5,630 bases of DNA from positions 1 through 5,630 of the forward strand of contig JASIJN010000294.1 in assembly GCA_030050125.1 (NCBI GenBank). The letters are read 5' to 3'. Shown in pieces: positions 1 through 5,458 of this stretch (positions are counted from its first letter, which is position 1; every line of letters starts with the position of its first letter). The stretch is from Streptosporangiaceae bacterium (lineage in GTDB: Bacteria > Actinomycetota > Actinomycetes > Streptosporangiales > Streptosporangiaceae). Both the position numbers and the translations under genes were made by a program. The notes under the pieces are model-generated. The model was not told the origin of the DNA. It did no database searches and was given only the letters and a program-made list of their open reading frames with translations.

Positions 1-299
1 TTCTCATATGGCACCGCCGACGGGGGGGCCTCGCGGCCCAGCCAATAACGTGGATGGTCCTTCCATGCTGAAAGAGCAGCAGCGCTGGCGTCATCCACCC
101 TATTGAAGATCGGTTCCCGGCGTGTTTCACGGGCTCGGGCCGGGCTGGAGCCGGATGCGAAACGCCGACCCTGAGCCGCATCACGGCCTGCGTCACCAGA
201 CCGACGGGAGCGTCGGCAAATGTTCCGCGGAATACTGGCTGTATTTACTGCGATAAATTCAATATTGCAGTAGCAATTACTAGCTGGCAGACTCAGCGC
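1..299. other. Non-coding stretch upstream of the first exporter gene
   Basis: I see no supportable gene here. The frame of the downstream exporter stays open back to base 72, but it has no ATG, GTG or TTG before 300 and its translation is unlike any family I know. Bases 1-235 are GC-rich. Small symmetric elements are visible: GTGGATG (50-56) facing CATCCAC (92-98) with GCTG/CAGC (67-70 / 77-80) nested inside, a hairpin CCGAC/GTCGG (201-205 / 212-216), and the palindrome TTCCGCGGAA (223-232). None is long enough to identify a known RNA or terminator. From about 240 the sequence becomes AT-rich, which fits a promoter region for the gene starting at 300. Confidence 0.6.
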
Positions 300-342
300 A
301 TGGCGCAACGGGGAATCAGGCCATTTACTAACCGCAGTAAAT
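243..342. repeat. Operator-like inverted-repeat cluster around the exporter start
   Basis: ATTTACTGCG at 243-252 has an exact 10-bp inverted copy, CGCAGTAAAT, at 333-342. Each copy also belongs to a local palindrome: ATTTA-6-TAAAT at 243-258 and ATTTACT-6-AGTAAAT at 323-342. Between them lies ATTGC-4-GCAAT (264-277) and a looser AGTA/TACT pair (269-272 / 278-281). The cluster spans the AT-rich leader and the first 14 codons of the exporter. Short dyads like these at a start region usually bind a dimeric repressor; that role is inferred, and no regulator gene lies next to this gene within the window. Confidence 0.45.
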
Positions 343-1601
343 CGAATTCCGAATATCGGGACGCGGCGGCTACCTTCCGAAGCGGCGATGACACTTTAGC
401 CGCGCAGCGCCGCAACGGGCGGCTGTACCTGACCGGCCTGGCCGTGTCGGTGATCGGCAACAACGCCATGTCCCTGGCTGCGGGCATCTGGGTGAAGTCG
501 CTCACCGGCAGCAGCGGCGAGGCTGCCCTCGTCTCGGTGTGCGTCTACGCTCCTTCCCTGGCCGGACCGCTGGCCGGAGCGGTGGCCGACCGGGTGCGCC
601 GCCGCCGGTTCCTTATGCTTCTGAACCTCGTCTCCGCCGCACTGGTCCTGCCGCTTCTTGCCGTCAGCGGGCCCGGTTCGATCTGGATCATCTTCGGGGT
701 GATGACCTGGTATGGCATCCACTTGACGCTCTCCGACCCGGCCGAGAACGCGCTCTTCGCCGTCATGCTGTCCCGGGAGCTGCGGCAGGAATTGAACGGG
801 CGGAGCCTCGGGCTCCAGGAGGCCGGCCGACTTGTGTCGCCGCTGATCGGTGCGGGTCTGTTCGCCCTGGTCGGCGGCGGCACGGTGAGTGTCTTCGACG
901 CGGTCACGTTCGTGATTGCGGCGCTGATGCTCTCCCGGATCCGCCTGCGGGAACCCAGGCAAGTGCCGCAGCCGAGACACTGGCGGGCCGACCTGCTGGC
1001 CGGATTCGGTCAGGTCCGCCGCACACCGGAGCTGCGCCGGCTGCTTCCAGCCGCATCGATCGTCATGAGCTTCTCCGCGGTGCTGGTCGCAGCGCAGTAC
1101 AGCCTCGTACAGGGCGTCGGCGAGCCTCCCAGCTTCCTGGGGGTATTCAGTGCCGGGCTTGGCGCGAGTTCGATCGTCGCGAGTATGGCCAGCGGCCGGC
1201 TGCTGCGGTCTGCCGGCGAAAGGTGGCTGGCGGTCCTTGGAATGGCAAACTTCGCCCTCGGCAACGCGATGCGCGCTGCCGGCTGGCTTCCGCTAGCCAT
1301 AGCTGGCTCGGTTGTGCTCGGGTTCGCGCTGCCCTGGTTGTTCCTTGCCCTGCTGAACCTGACGCAGCGCAGCACCCCGGCGGATTTGCAGGGCCGGGTG
1401 TCCGCAGTCGTCACCCTCGTTTTCTTCGGCCCGCAAGCTCCCCTCCAAGCCCTGGGCGCCCTCGTCATCCGCTACGCCACCTACCAGCAGCTCTACCTGG
1501 CAGGCGCGGCCGTCGCGGTGGGCACTGCGATCGTCTTCACCTGGACCGGCCGGCGGCGCCTCTCGCACGATGCGCCCGACGCGCAGCGCCAAGGTTTGTG
1601 A
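300..1601 (+). CDS. MFS exporter, DHA3/MFS_3 type (12 membrane helices)
   Basis: A 433-residue major facilitator protein of the inner membrane, probably a proton-driven exporter of a drug or metabolite; the substrate cannot be read from the sequence. Hydrophobic segments run from about residue 42 to 415 in a 6+6 pattern around a polar central loop (about 212-248). The loop between helices 2 and 3 carries a motif A-like GAVADRVRRRRF (93-104). DPAENALF (146-153) and LQGRVSAV (363-370) are typical of the MefA/EntS-like (DHA3) branch. ATG at 300 is the only ordinary in-frame start before the first helix, but it has no convincing Shine-Dalgarno sequence. The first 35 or so residues are polar, use AT-richer codons than the rest and include a TTA leucine codon (396-398), so this N-terminus is less certain than the body. 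The DinB gene follows on the same strand and may be co-transcribed. Confidence 0.85.
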   Translation: MAQRGIRPFTNRSKSNSEYRDAAATFRSGDDTLAAQRRNGRLYLTGLAVSVIGNNAMSLAAGIWVKSLTGSSGEAALVSVCVYAPSLAGPLAGAVADRVRRRRFLMLLNLVSAALVLPLLAVSGPGSIWIIFGVMTWYGIHLTLSDPAENALFAVMLSRELRQELNGRSLGLQEAGRLVSPLIGAGLFALVGGGTVSVFDAVTFVIAALMLSRIRLREPRQVPQPRHWRADLLAGFGQVRRTPELRRLLPAASIVMSFSAVLVAAQYSLVQGVGEPPSFLGVFSAGLGASSIVASMASGRLLRSAGERWLAVLGMANFALGNAMRAAGWLPLAIAGSVVLGFALPWLFLALLNLTQRSTPADLQGRVSAVVTLVFFGPQAPLQALGALVIRYATYQQLYLAGAAVAVGTAIVFTWTGRRRLSHDAPDAQRQGL

Positions 1602-1673
1602 GGGCGCAAAGCCGTGCTGGCGCCGGCGAAACTCGCTGGCGTACGGGACAAACCCGGGCATAGGCTGCCCGCC

Positions 1674-2198
1674 GTGACCTGGATTGCACCCGGTGTCGAG
1701 CGTTCAGAGGATTATCCGGCGCGGCGCAACGAACCTGAACGGGAGATGCTCGTCGACTGGCTCGACTGGCACCGGGCCACTCTGCTGCGCAAATGCGCGG
1801 GGCTGGATGCTGCGCGGCTGGCCGAGCGCGCCGTGCCGCCGTCGAACCTCTCCCTGCTCGGCCTGGTCCGGCACCTCAGCGAGGCCGAGCGCGGGTGGGT
1901 CAGGCAGACCTTCCGCGGTGAGCAGGTACCCGACCTGTACTACCGCTCCGATGCCCCGGACGCGGACTTCGAAGAGGCGGACCCGGCCGGCGCCGAGGAG
2001 GACTTCGAGCGGTACCGGGCCGAGTGCCGGGCCGTCGATAACGCGCTGAAGGGCGCGAACCTGGACGACACGTTCACGTTCCGGGAGAACATCATCTCGG
2101 TGCGGTGGATGTGGCAGCACCTCGTGGAGGAGTACGCGCGCCACAACGGGCACGCCGACCTGCTGCGGGAGGCTATCGACGGCTCGGCCGGCCTGTGA
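1674..2198 (+). CDS. DinB-superfamily protein, DUF664 type
   Basis: A soluble 174-residue four-helix-bundle protein of the DinB/YfiT-like superfamily (DUF664). The superfamily includes metal-dependent mycothiol, bacillithiol and glutathione S-transferases, so thiol-dependent detoxification is a reasonable but unproven role. Visible hallmarks are the N-terminal TWIAPGVER, DWHRATLLRKCAGL (31-44), VPPSNLSLLGLVRHLSEAE (54-72) and the C-terminal EEYARHNGHADLLRE (152-166). Candidate metal-binding histidines are H67, H149, H157 and H160. GTG at 1674 is chosen because DUF664 proteins typically begin at this TW motif. It has no Shine-Dalgarno sequence but a TAGGCT box 7 nt upstream (1661-1666), which would suit a leaderless start. 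An alternative in-frame GTG at 1614 has a GAGGG (1600-1604) 9 nt upstream and would add 20 residues with no family match. The gene lies 72 nt after the exporter and converges with the TetR gene. Confidence 0.87.
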   Translation: MTWIAPGVERSEDYPARRNEPEREMLVDWLDWHRATLLRKCAGLDAARLAERAVPPSNLSLLGLVRHLSEAERGWVRQTFRGEQVPDLYYRSDAPDADFEEADPAGAEEDFERYRAECRAVDNALKGANLDDTFTFRENIISVRWMWQHLVEEYARHNGHADLLREAIDGSAGL

Positions 2199-2267
2199 GC
2201 CTGGCCCAGCGCTTGCCGGGCTCCAGTGCCGTTGAGGTCGGTCGCTGCCGGGGACGGCCAGGCTCAC
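2195..2267. terminator. Bidirectional terminator-like 12-bp inverted repeat
   Basis: GTGAGCCTGGCC (2195-2206) and GGCCAGGCTCAC (2256-2267) are perfect inverted copies separated by 49 nt. The DinB stop TGA (2196-2198) and the TetR stop (TCA on this strand, 2264-2266) sit in mirror positions in the arms. A second pairing, CAGCG (2207-2211) with CGCTG (2243-2247), can extend the stem past an 8-nt bulge. No U tract follows on either strand, so it is not a classical intrinsic terminator. U-less hairpins between convergent genes are common in high-GC actinomycetes. Termination or transcript 3'-end protection is inferred. Confidence 0.5.
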
Positions 2268-2929
2268 CGTCGCCGTGGTGCTCGTTGGCGTGGCGTCGGG
2301 GGTTCGGCACGAAGGAGGGGCAAGAAGAGCTCGTCGACGATCTCGATCAAGCTCTGGTCGGGCAAGGCGGCGCGGTTCATGATGAGGTCGTGACGCACGA
2401 GATCGACGGGGAGCGATGCGATGCGGGGGCTGAGGCGATCGGGGTCGATGTCGCCGCGCGCGGCGGCACGGTCCAGGATGGCCTGCATGGCGGTTGGCTG
2501 TCCGGCGAGCGCTCGTTCCCGGACGGCCGCTGGGGGTAGTCCGGTCTCGTTGAAGTAGTCGGCGATCAGGAAGCTGAAGACGCCGGCGAGCTCGCCGCCC
2601 CGCGCGGAGAGATACCGAAGCAGCGCCAGGACATCTCCTCGGAGTGTTCCGGTGTCTGGAATCTCAGTGGGCGCGAGCTGCGTGCGATGCCGGAGGGCCG
2701 CGAGCACGAGCTCGGGACGGTTCGGCCATCGTCGGTACAGCACGGCCCGGCTGGTCTTGGCCCGAGAGGCGACGCCCTCCATCGTGAACGCGCCGTACCC
2801 CACCTCGGTCAGCTCGCTCCAGGCGGCGTCCAGCAGCGCCGCTTCGAGCTGGGCCCCCCGGCGGCGGGTCGCCGGGCCCGGCCTGCGTCCTGGCCCGGGC
2901 CGACCGGGCGCGGTTGCCTCCGCTGCCAT
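2264..2929 (-). CDS. TetR-family transcriptional repressor
   Basis: A 221-residue cytoplasmic one-component repressor. The N-terminal 25 residues are a Pro/Arg-rich tail. The TetR helix-turn-helix domain spans about 27-75, with recognition region TMEGVASRAKTSRAVLYRRW (49-68) followed by the usual PELVLAAL helix. The remainder is the ligand-binding and dimerisation domain, whose ligand cannot be predicted. The start is well supported: AAGGAG (2935-2940 on this strand) lies 5 nt before the ATG. The gene is divergent from a DHA2-type exporter, and two 22-bp palindromes fill the gap, the classic layout of an autoregulated TetR repressor controlling the pump beside it. The stop codon lies in an arm of the inverted repeat shared with the convergent DinB gene. 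Confidence 0.93.
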   Translation of the reverse strand: MAAEATAPGRPGPGRRPGPATRRRGAQLEAALLDAAWSELTEVGYGAFTMEGVASRAKTSRAVLYRRWPNRPELVLAALRHRTQLAPTEIPDTGTLRGDVLALLRYLSARGGELAGVFSFLIADYFNETGLPPAAVRERALAGQPTAMQAILDRAAARGDIDPDRLSPRIASLPVDLVRHDLIMNRAALPDQSLIEIVDELFLPLLRAEPPTPRQRAPRRR

Positions 2930-2934
2930 AGGTG

Positions 2935-2940
2935 CTCCTT
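2935..2940 (-). promoter_or_regulatory. Ribosome binding site of the TetR gene
   Basis: AAGGAG read on the minus strand, 5 nt before the ATG at 2929. It is a strong match to the anti-Shine-Dalgarno sequence and fixes the start of the repressor gene. Its outermost base (2940) is also the first base of operator 1. Confidence 0.85.
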
Positions 2941-2961
2941 AAGAATCACTTGTGTCTCTTA
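2940..2961. promoter_or_regulatory. Operator 1, probable TetR binding site
   Basis: A 22-bp imperfect palindrome with half-sites TAAGAATCAC and, on the other strand, TAAGAGACAC. It matches operator 2 at 17 of 22 positions in the same orientation. It covers the proposed -35 box of the exporter promoter and the predicted start point of the TetR transcript, so bound repressor should block both. Binding by the adjacent TetR protein is inferred from position and symmetry. Confidence 0.75.
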
Positions 2962-2978
2962 TGGTCTTACGGTATCGT
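2950..2978 (+). promoter_or_regulatory. Candidate promoter of the DHA2 exporter
   Basis: TTGTGT (2950-2955) and TATCGT (2973-2978) are spaced by 17 nt and resemble -35 and -10 boxes. Transcription would begin near 2985, inside operator 2, with the -35 box in operator 1. The box matches are moderate (TATCGT agrees with TATAAT at 4 of 6 positions), so the exact placement is tentative. Confidence 0.4.
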
Positions 2979-2992
2979 GGCCTAAGAGTCAC
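2964..2992 (-). promoter_or_regulatory. Candidate promoter of the TetR gene
   Basis: On the minus strand, GTGACT (2987-2992) and TAAGAC (2964-2969) are 17 nt apart. The -35 box would lie in operator 2 and the start point near 2957 in operator 1, the mirror image of the exporter promoter. The -10 match is weak (3 of 6), so confidence is low. Confidence 0.3.
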
Positions 2993-3004
2993 CCTTGTAT
3001 CTTA
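2983..3004. promoter_or_regulatory. Operator 2, probable TetR binding site
   Basis: A second 22-bp palindrome with half-sites TAAGAGTCAC and, on the other strand, TAAGATACAA. The sequence common to both operators reads TAAGA-N-TCAC on the left and TCTTATG on the right. The centres are 43 bp apart, close to four helical turns, which would place two repressor dimers on the same face of the DNA. It covers the likely start point and leader of the exporter transcript. Confidence 0.75.
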
Positions 3005-3007
3005 TGT

Positions 3008-3013
3008 AGAAGG
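3008..3013 (+). promoter_or_regulatory. Ribosome binding site that sets the exporter start at 3019
   Basis: AGAAGG ends at 3013, 5 nt before GTG at 3019, the same spacing as in the divergent TetR gene. The earlier in-frame GTG at 3013 overlaps this element and would lack a ribosome binding site, so 3019 is the better start. Confidence 0.7.
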
Positions 3014-3018
3014 TGCTT

Positions 3019-4494
3019 GTGACTAGTTCGAGCGACAACGAACCGCTGGACCCGGCGTTCATCAAGCTCGCCGTGATCTTGCTGGTCGGGGTGGTGATGG
3101 TCGTGTTCGACGCGACCATCGTCAACGTGGCGATCGATGTCTTGGCCCGCGGCCTGCGCACATCGGTGTCGAACGGCCAGTGGACGATCAGTGGCTATGT
3201 GCTCGCGCTCGGCATGGTCGTTCCGGTCGCGGGGTGGGCCAGCGGGCGCTTCGGCGCCAAGCAGGTCTGGATAGGAGCGCTGGCGCTGTTCATGGTCGGC
3301 TCGATCCTGTCGAGCCTGGCGTGGGACATCGGCGCGCTGATCGCCTTCCGGGTGCTGCAGGGCATCGGCGGCGGTCTCATGCTCCCCATCTTGCAGAACT
3401 TGCTGGTCGAGGCGGCCGGCGGACGCAAGCTCGGCCGGATCATGGCGCTGATCAGTCTTCCCACGCTGTTCGGGCCGATCGTGGGGCCGGTCGTGGGTGG
3501 CCTCATCGTCAGCCACCTCTCGTGGCGGTGGATCTTCTGGGTCAACGTGCCGTTCTCTCTCACCGGCCTCGTGCTGGCCTGGCGCGGCCTCAAGCCCAGC
3601 ACCCCGCGCAAGGGCGCATACCTTGACGTCACCGGCCTGGTCCTGCTCTCGCCCGCCCTTGCCGCGATCCTGTACGCGGCCACCGAGGCCGGGATCAAGG
3701 GAGGCTTCGGCCACAGCATCGTCATCGTCCCGCTCGCCGCCGGTACCTGCCTGCTCGCCGCCTTCGCGTTCCACGCACTGCGCACCCGCCGACCGCCGCT
3801 CGTGGACCTGCGACTGTTCAAGGCGCGCTCCTTCTCGGCCGCGACCTCGCTGATATTCCTGTCCGGCTTCGGCACCTTCGGAGCGCTGTTGCTCCTGCCG
3901 CTCTACTACCAGCAAGTGCGCGGCCAAAGCGCGCTTGACGCCGGCCTCCTGCTGGCACCGCAAGGCCTCGGGATGCTGCTCACCAGGAGCAAGGCCGGAA
4001 CGCTCACCGACCGCATCGGCGCACGCCCGATCGTGCTCGCCGGCGTCGTGCTCACCGCGGCCGGCACCGCCGCCTACACCCAGGTCGGCGTCCACACCAA
4101 CGAAATCCTCCTCGGCCTCAGCCTCGTCGTGCGAGGCGCCGGCCTCGGCGCCGTGACGATCCCGGTCATGGCCGCCGCCTACCTCGGGCTGCCGCCCGGC
4201 CAAGTACCCCACGCCAGCAGCGTCACTCGAATCGCGCAACAGGTCGGCGGCTCGTTCGGCACCGCCATCCTGGCGATGATCCTCGCAACCCAATTCCACA
4301 CCCACCACGGCCTCACCGGCGAGGCCACAGCGTTCGGCACCGCGTTCTGGTGGGCACTCGGGCTCACCGTCATCGCGATCATCCCCGCTCTGGCACTACC
4401 CCGACAGAGCAAAGACCAGCCCGACGACGCGCGCCAAACACCTCAGCCACGGCCAGAAGGCGGCGGGAGCGAGCACCCAGGCCTAGTGCGCTGA
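3019..4494 (+). CDS. MFS multidrug exporter, DHA2 family (EmrB/QacA type)
   Basis: A 491-residue inner-membrane drug:proton antiporter of the DHA2 family, normally with 14 membrane helices. Visible hallmarks are DATIVNVAI in helix 1 (31-39), motif A GWASGRFGAKQ (72-82) between helices 2 and 3, RVLQGIGGGLMLP (111-123) in helix 4, and the antiporter motif C LFGPIVGPVVGG (150-161) in helix 5. The second half has GTLTDRIGAR (327-336) and SVTRIAQQVGGSFGTA (401-416), both usual in this branch. Helices end near 460, followed by a polar, Pro/Gly-rich cytoplasmic tail of about 30 residues. Length and motifs look intact. The divergent TetR gene and twin operators indicate repression relieved by a ligand, possibly the pump's own substrate. 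The substrate is unknown. The gene appears monocistronic, with vapC convergent 140 nt downstream. Confidence 0.93.
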   Translation: MTSSSDNEPLDPAFIKLAVILLVGVVMVVFDATIVNVAIDVLARGLRTSVSNGQWTISGYVLALGMVVPVAGWASGRFGAKQVWIGALALFMVGSILSSLAWDIGALIAFRVLQGIGGGLMLPILQNLLVEAAGGRKLGRIMALISLPTLFGPIVGPVVGGLIVSHLSWRWIFWVNVPFSLTGLVLAWRGLKPSTPRKGAYLDVTGLVLLSPALAAILYAATEAGIKGGFGHSIVIVPLAAGTCLLAAFAFHALRTRRPPLVDLRLFKARSFSAATSLIFLSGFGTFGALLLLPLYYQQVRGQSALDAGLLLAPQGLGMLLTRSKAGTLTDRIGARPIVLAGVVLTAAGTAAYTQVGVHTNEILLGLSLVVRGAGLGAVTIPVMAAAYLGLPPGQVPHASSVTRIAQQVGGSFGTAILAMILATQFHTHHGLTGEATAFGTAFWWALGLTVIAIIPALALPRQSKDQPDDARQTPQPRPEGGGSEHPGLVR

Positions 4495-4539
4495 CCACTA
4501 CAGACCACCAGACCCCGGTGTTGGCGAGGATGGGCATGA

Positions 4540-4557
4540 TCCCGCGTCACGGCGGGA
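4540..4557. terminator. Weak hairpin between the convergent exporter and vapC genes
   Basis: TCCCGC (4540-4545) and GCGGGA (4552-4557) form a 6-bp GC-rich stem with a 6-nt loop, 45 nt after the exporter stop. No T tract follows on either strand. Its position between two converging genes is its main support as a terminator. The rest of the 4495-4634 gap shows no gene or clear repeat. Confidence 0.25.
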
Positions 4558-4634
4558 CTCGCAATCCTGGCCGCCGCACGCTCCGAGCAGGGCTGTCGCC
4601 GCGCCAATCGGTCGCCGCAAGATGACAACTGCTG

Positions 4635-5081
4635 CTATGCCGGATCCGGTCCCAACCAGGGGTGCAGCACGGCGATGTCGGTCTTGGTGAAGTCATCTCC
4701 GGTGCACAGAATGGGGTACCCAGTTCGTTCGGCTAGCGCGTAGGTGAAGCAGTCACCGAAGTTCAGCCCAGCTGGATGCCTCCCTTTGCCATAACGGCGC
4801 CAGCCGCTCATCGCTCGGGCGGCCAGGTCTGCGTCCACGGGCACGATGTCGATCTCCGCGTCACGGAGGAAGCGATCGACAACGTCCTGCCCGGCAGGCC
4901 AGAGCCTGGCCTCGATGGCGATGCCCAGTTCGACCCGGATGGCGGCAGGCATCAGACGGGCGAGGGCATCCTCAAGGTGAGCCCTGAGCACGTCGGCCTC
5001 CTGCTCACCGAGGATGACCGCCACGGCTGCCGACGTGTCGACGACAAGGCTTCCCCGGGTCGGCTGCACCGGCTGCGTCAA
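4635..5081 (-). CDS. vapC: VapC toxin, PIN-domain ribonuclease (VapC30-like)
   Basis: A 148-residue PIN-domain toxin, a Mg-dependent RNase that cleaves RNA and stops growth when its antitoxin is lost. The acidic active-site set is present: D15 in VVDTSA (13-18), E51 in RVELGI (49-54), D110 in GLNFGDCF (105-112), and D129/D130 in CTGDDF (126-131). The segment [20 protein letters not shown] and the ending [11 protein letters not shown] resemble mycobacterial VapC30 as I remember it. The gene starts with TTG whose bases overlap the vapB stop (TTGA, 5078-5081), implying translational coupling. No separate Shine-Dalgarno sequence is visible. An in-frame GTG at 5069 would remove four residues and would still leave a slightly long N-terminus, because many relatives begin at the VVDTSA strand. 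All catalytic residues are intact, so the toxin should be active. Confidence 0.92.
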   Translation of the reverse strand: MTQPVQPTRGSLVVDTSAAVAVILGEQEADVLRAHLEDALARLMPAAIRVELGIAIEARLWPAGQDVVDRFLRDAEIDIVPVDADLAARAMSGWRRYGKGRHPAGLNFGDCFTYALAERTGYPILCTGDDFTKTDIAVLHPWLGPDPA

Positions 5082-5329
5082 CGCGGTAGGCCAATATGGT
5101 CGTAGCCGACGATCTCCTCTGGTGCCCGGCTATCGGCAACTGGCAGGGCTGCTACGTCCGCCGCAAGGCGTGCCAATCGCGCTCTCATACTGGCCGCGTG
5201 CCTGGCGTGTTCACGGTCGAGCCGTTCCCTGAGCGCGATCACGACGGCCTCGGTCAGCGTCTCGCCTGTCTCGGCAGCCAACTGCCTGGCTAGCCGGTCT
5301 GCCTCGTCGCTCTTGATGCTCAGCGCCAT
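5078..5329 (-). CDS. vapB: VapB antitoxin (VapB30-like, Rv0623-type)
   Basis: An 83-residue antitoxin. The N-terminal MALSIK strand and two helices ending near residue 45 (with [16 protein letters not shown] at 22-37) form a ribbon-helix-helix DNA-binding domain. The C-terminal part, with [17 protein letters not shown] (61-77), should wrap the VapC active site. The MALSIK...TGETLTEAV pattern and the GYD...GLP ending resemble VapB30 closely. ATG at 5329 is chosen on that similarity. No Shine-Dalgarno sequence precedes it, but TATACT ends 6 nt before the ATG, as expected for a leaderless mRNA. The gene overlaps vapC by 4 nt. The same frame stays open upstream to beyond 5620 through an integrase remnant, but that extension is not family-like and I leave it out. 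Confidence 0.92.
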   Translation of the reverse strand: MALSIKSDEADRLARQLAAETGETLTEAVVIALRERLDREHARHAASMRARLARLAADVAALPVADSRAPEEIVGYDHIGLPR

Positions 5330-5364
5330 GGAAGAAGTATAGACTGGATAGCAGACTTCTACCA
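5329..5364. promoter_or_regulatory. Probable VapB/VapBC autoregulatory operator
   Basis: TGGAAGAAGT (5329-5338) faces ACTTCTACCA (5355-5364). The 10-bp arms match at 9 of 10 positions across a 16-nt spacer. One arm covers most of the vapB -10 box and reaches into the start codon, and the other reaches toward the -35 region. Ribbon-helix-helix antitoxins usually bind palindromes overlapping their own promoter, so bound VapBC should block transcription here. The function is inferred. Confidence 0.6.
5336..5341 (-). promoter_or_regulatory. vapB -10 box in leaderless position
   Basis: TATACT on the minus strand matches TATAAT at 5 of 6 positions. Six bases (TCTTCC) separate it from the vapB ATG, which places the transcription start at or next to the A of the start codon. 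No good -35 box is visible (TGGTAG at 5359-5364 is poor). Leaderless transcripts are frequent in actinobacteria. Confidence 0.6.
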
Positions 5365-5458
5365 CGTACGCCGCCCTGAGCATTCCCGATCGACCTCGAT
5401 GAGGAACATCCGCGTCCTGCTCCGGAGACGGGAACGTCACCGCCGACTCGACGCAAGA

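Noticed and set aside
50..98. GTGGATG/CATCCAC outer stem with a nested GCTG/CAGC hairpin, as a possible structured RNA or riboswitch
   Set aside because: The stems are short, the loops are long, and no known riboswitch core or conserved motif is visible. Such pairings are expected by chance in GC-rich DNA.
265..293. TTGCAG-17-CAGACT as a leaderless promoter for the gene at 300
   Set aside because: The spacing is right, but both boxes match the consensus at only 3 of 6 positions, so I do not annotate it.
539..1663. A 374-codon plus-strand open frame inside the first exporter
   Set aside because: It overlaps the MFS gene in another frame, is rich in Arg/Pro/Ala/Gly with no domain pattern, and is explained by the GC-biased codon positions of the real gene.
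1704..2267. A 187-codon minus-strand frame opposite the DinB gene
   Set aside because: The DinB gene on the other strand carries clear family motifs, while this frame shows none.
2105..2539. A plus-strand frame crossing the DinB-TetR junction
   Set aside because: It overlaps both supported genes and has no family resemblance. It exists only because the region lacks stops in that frame.
2989..4308. A 439-codon minus-strand open frame opposite the DHA2 exporter
   Set aside because: Its translation is a low-complexity mix of Gln, Asp, Glu, His and Arg typical of antisense frames in high-GC genes. It also runs across operator 2 and the divergent promoter region.
4350..4628. Short frames on both strands over the 4495-4634 gap
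   Set aside because: They are Arg/Pro-rich, have no ribosome binding sites and overlap the exporter's 3' end. I see no recognisable domain or remnant.
5389..5400. ATCGA-CC-TCGAT dyad upstream of vapB
   Set aside because: It is a single 5-bp-arm palindrome, not repeated nearby and not placed over any promoter element I can see.
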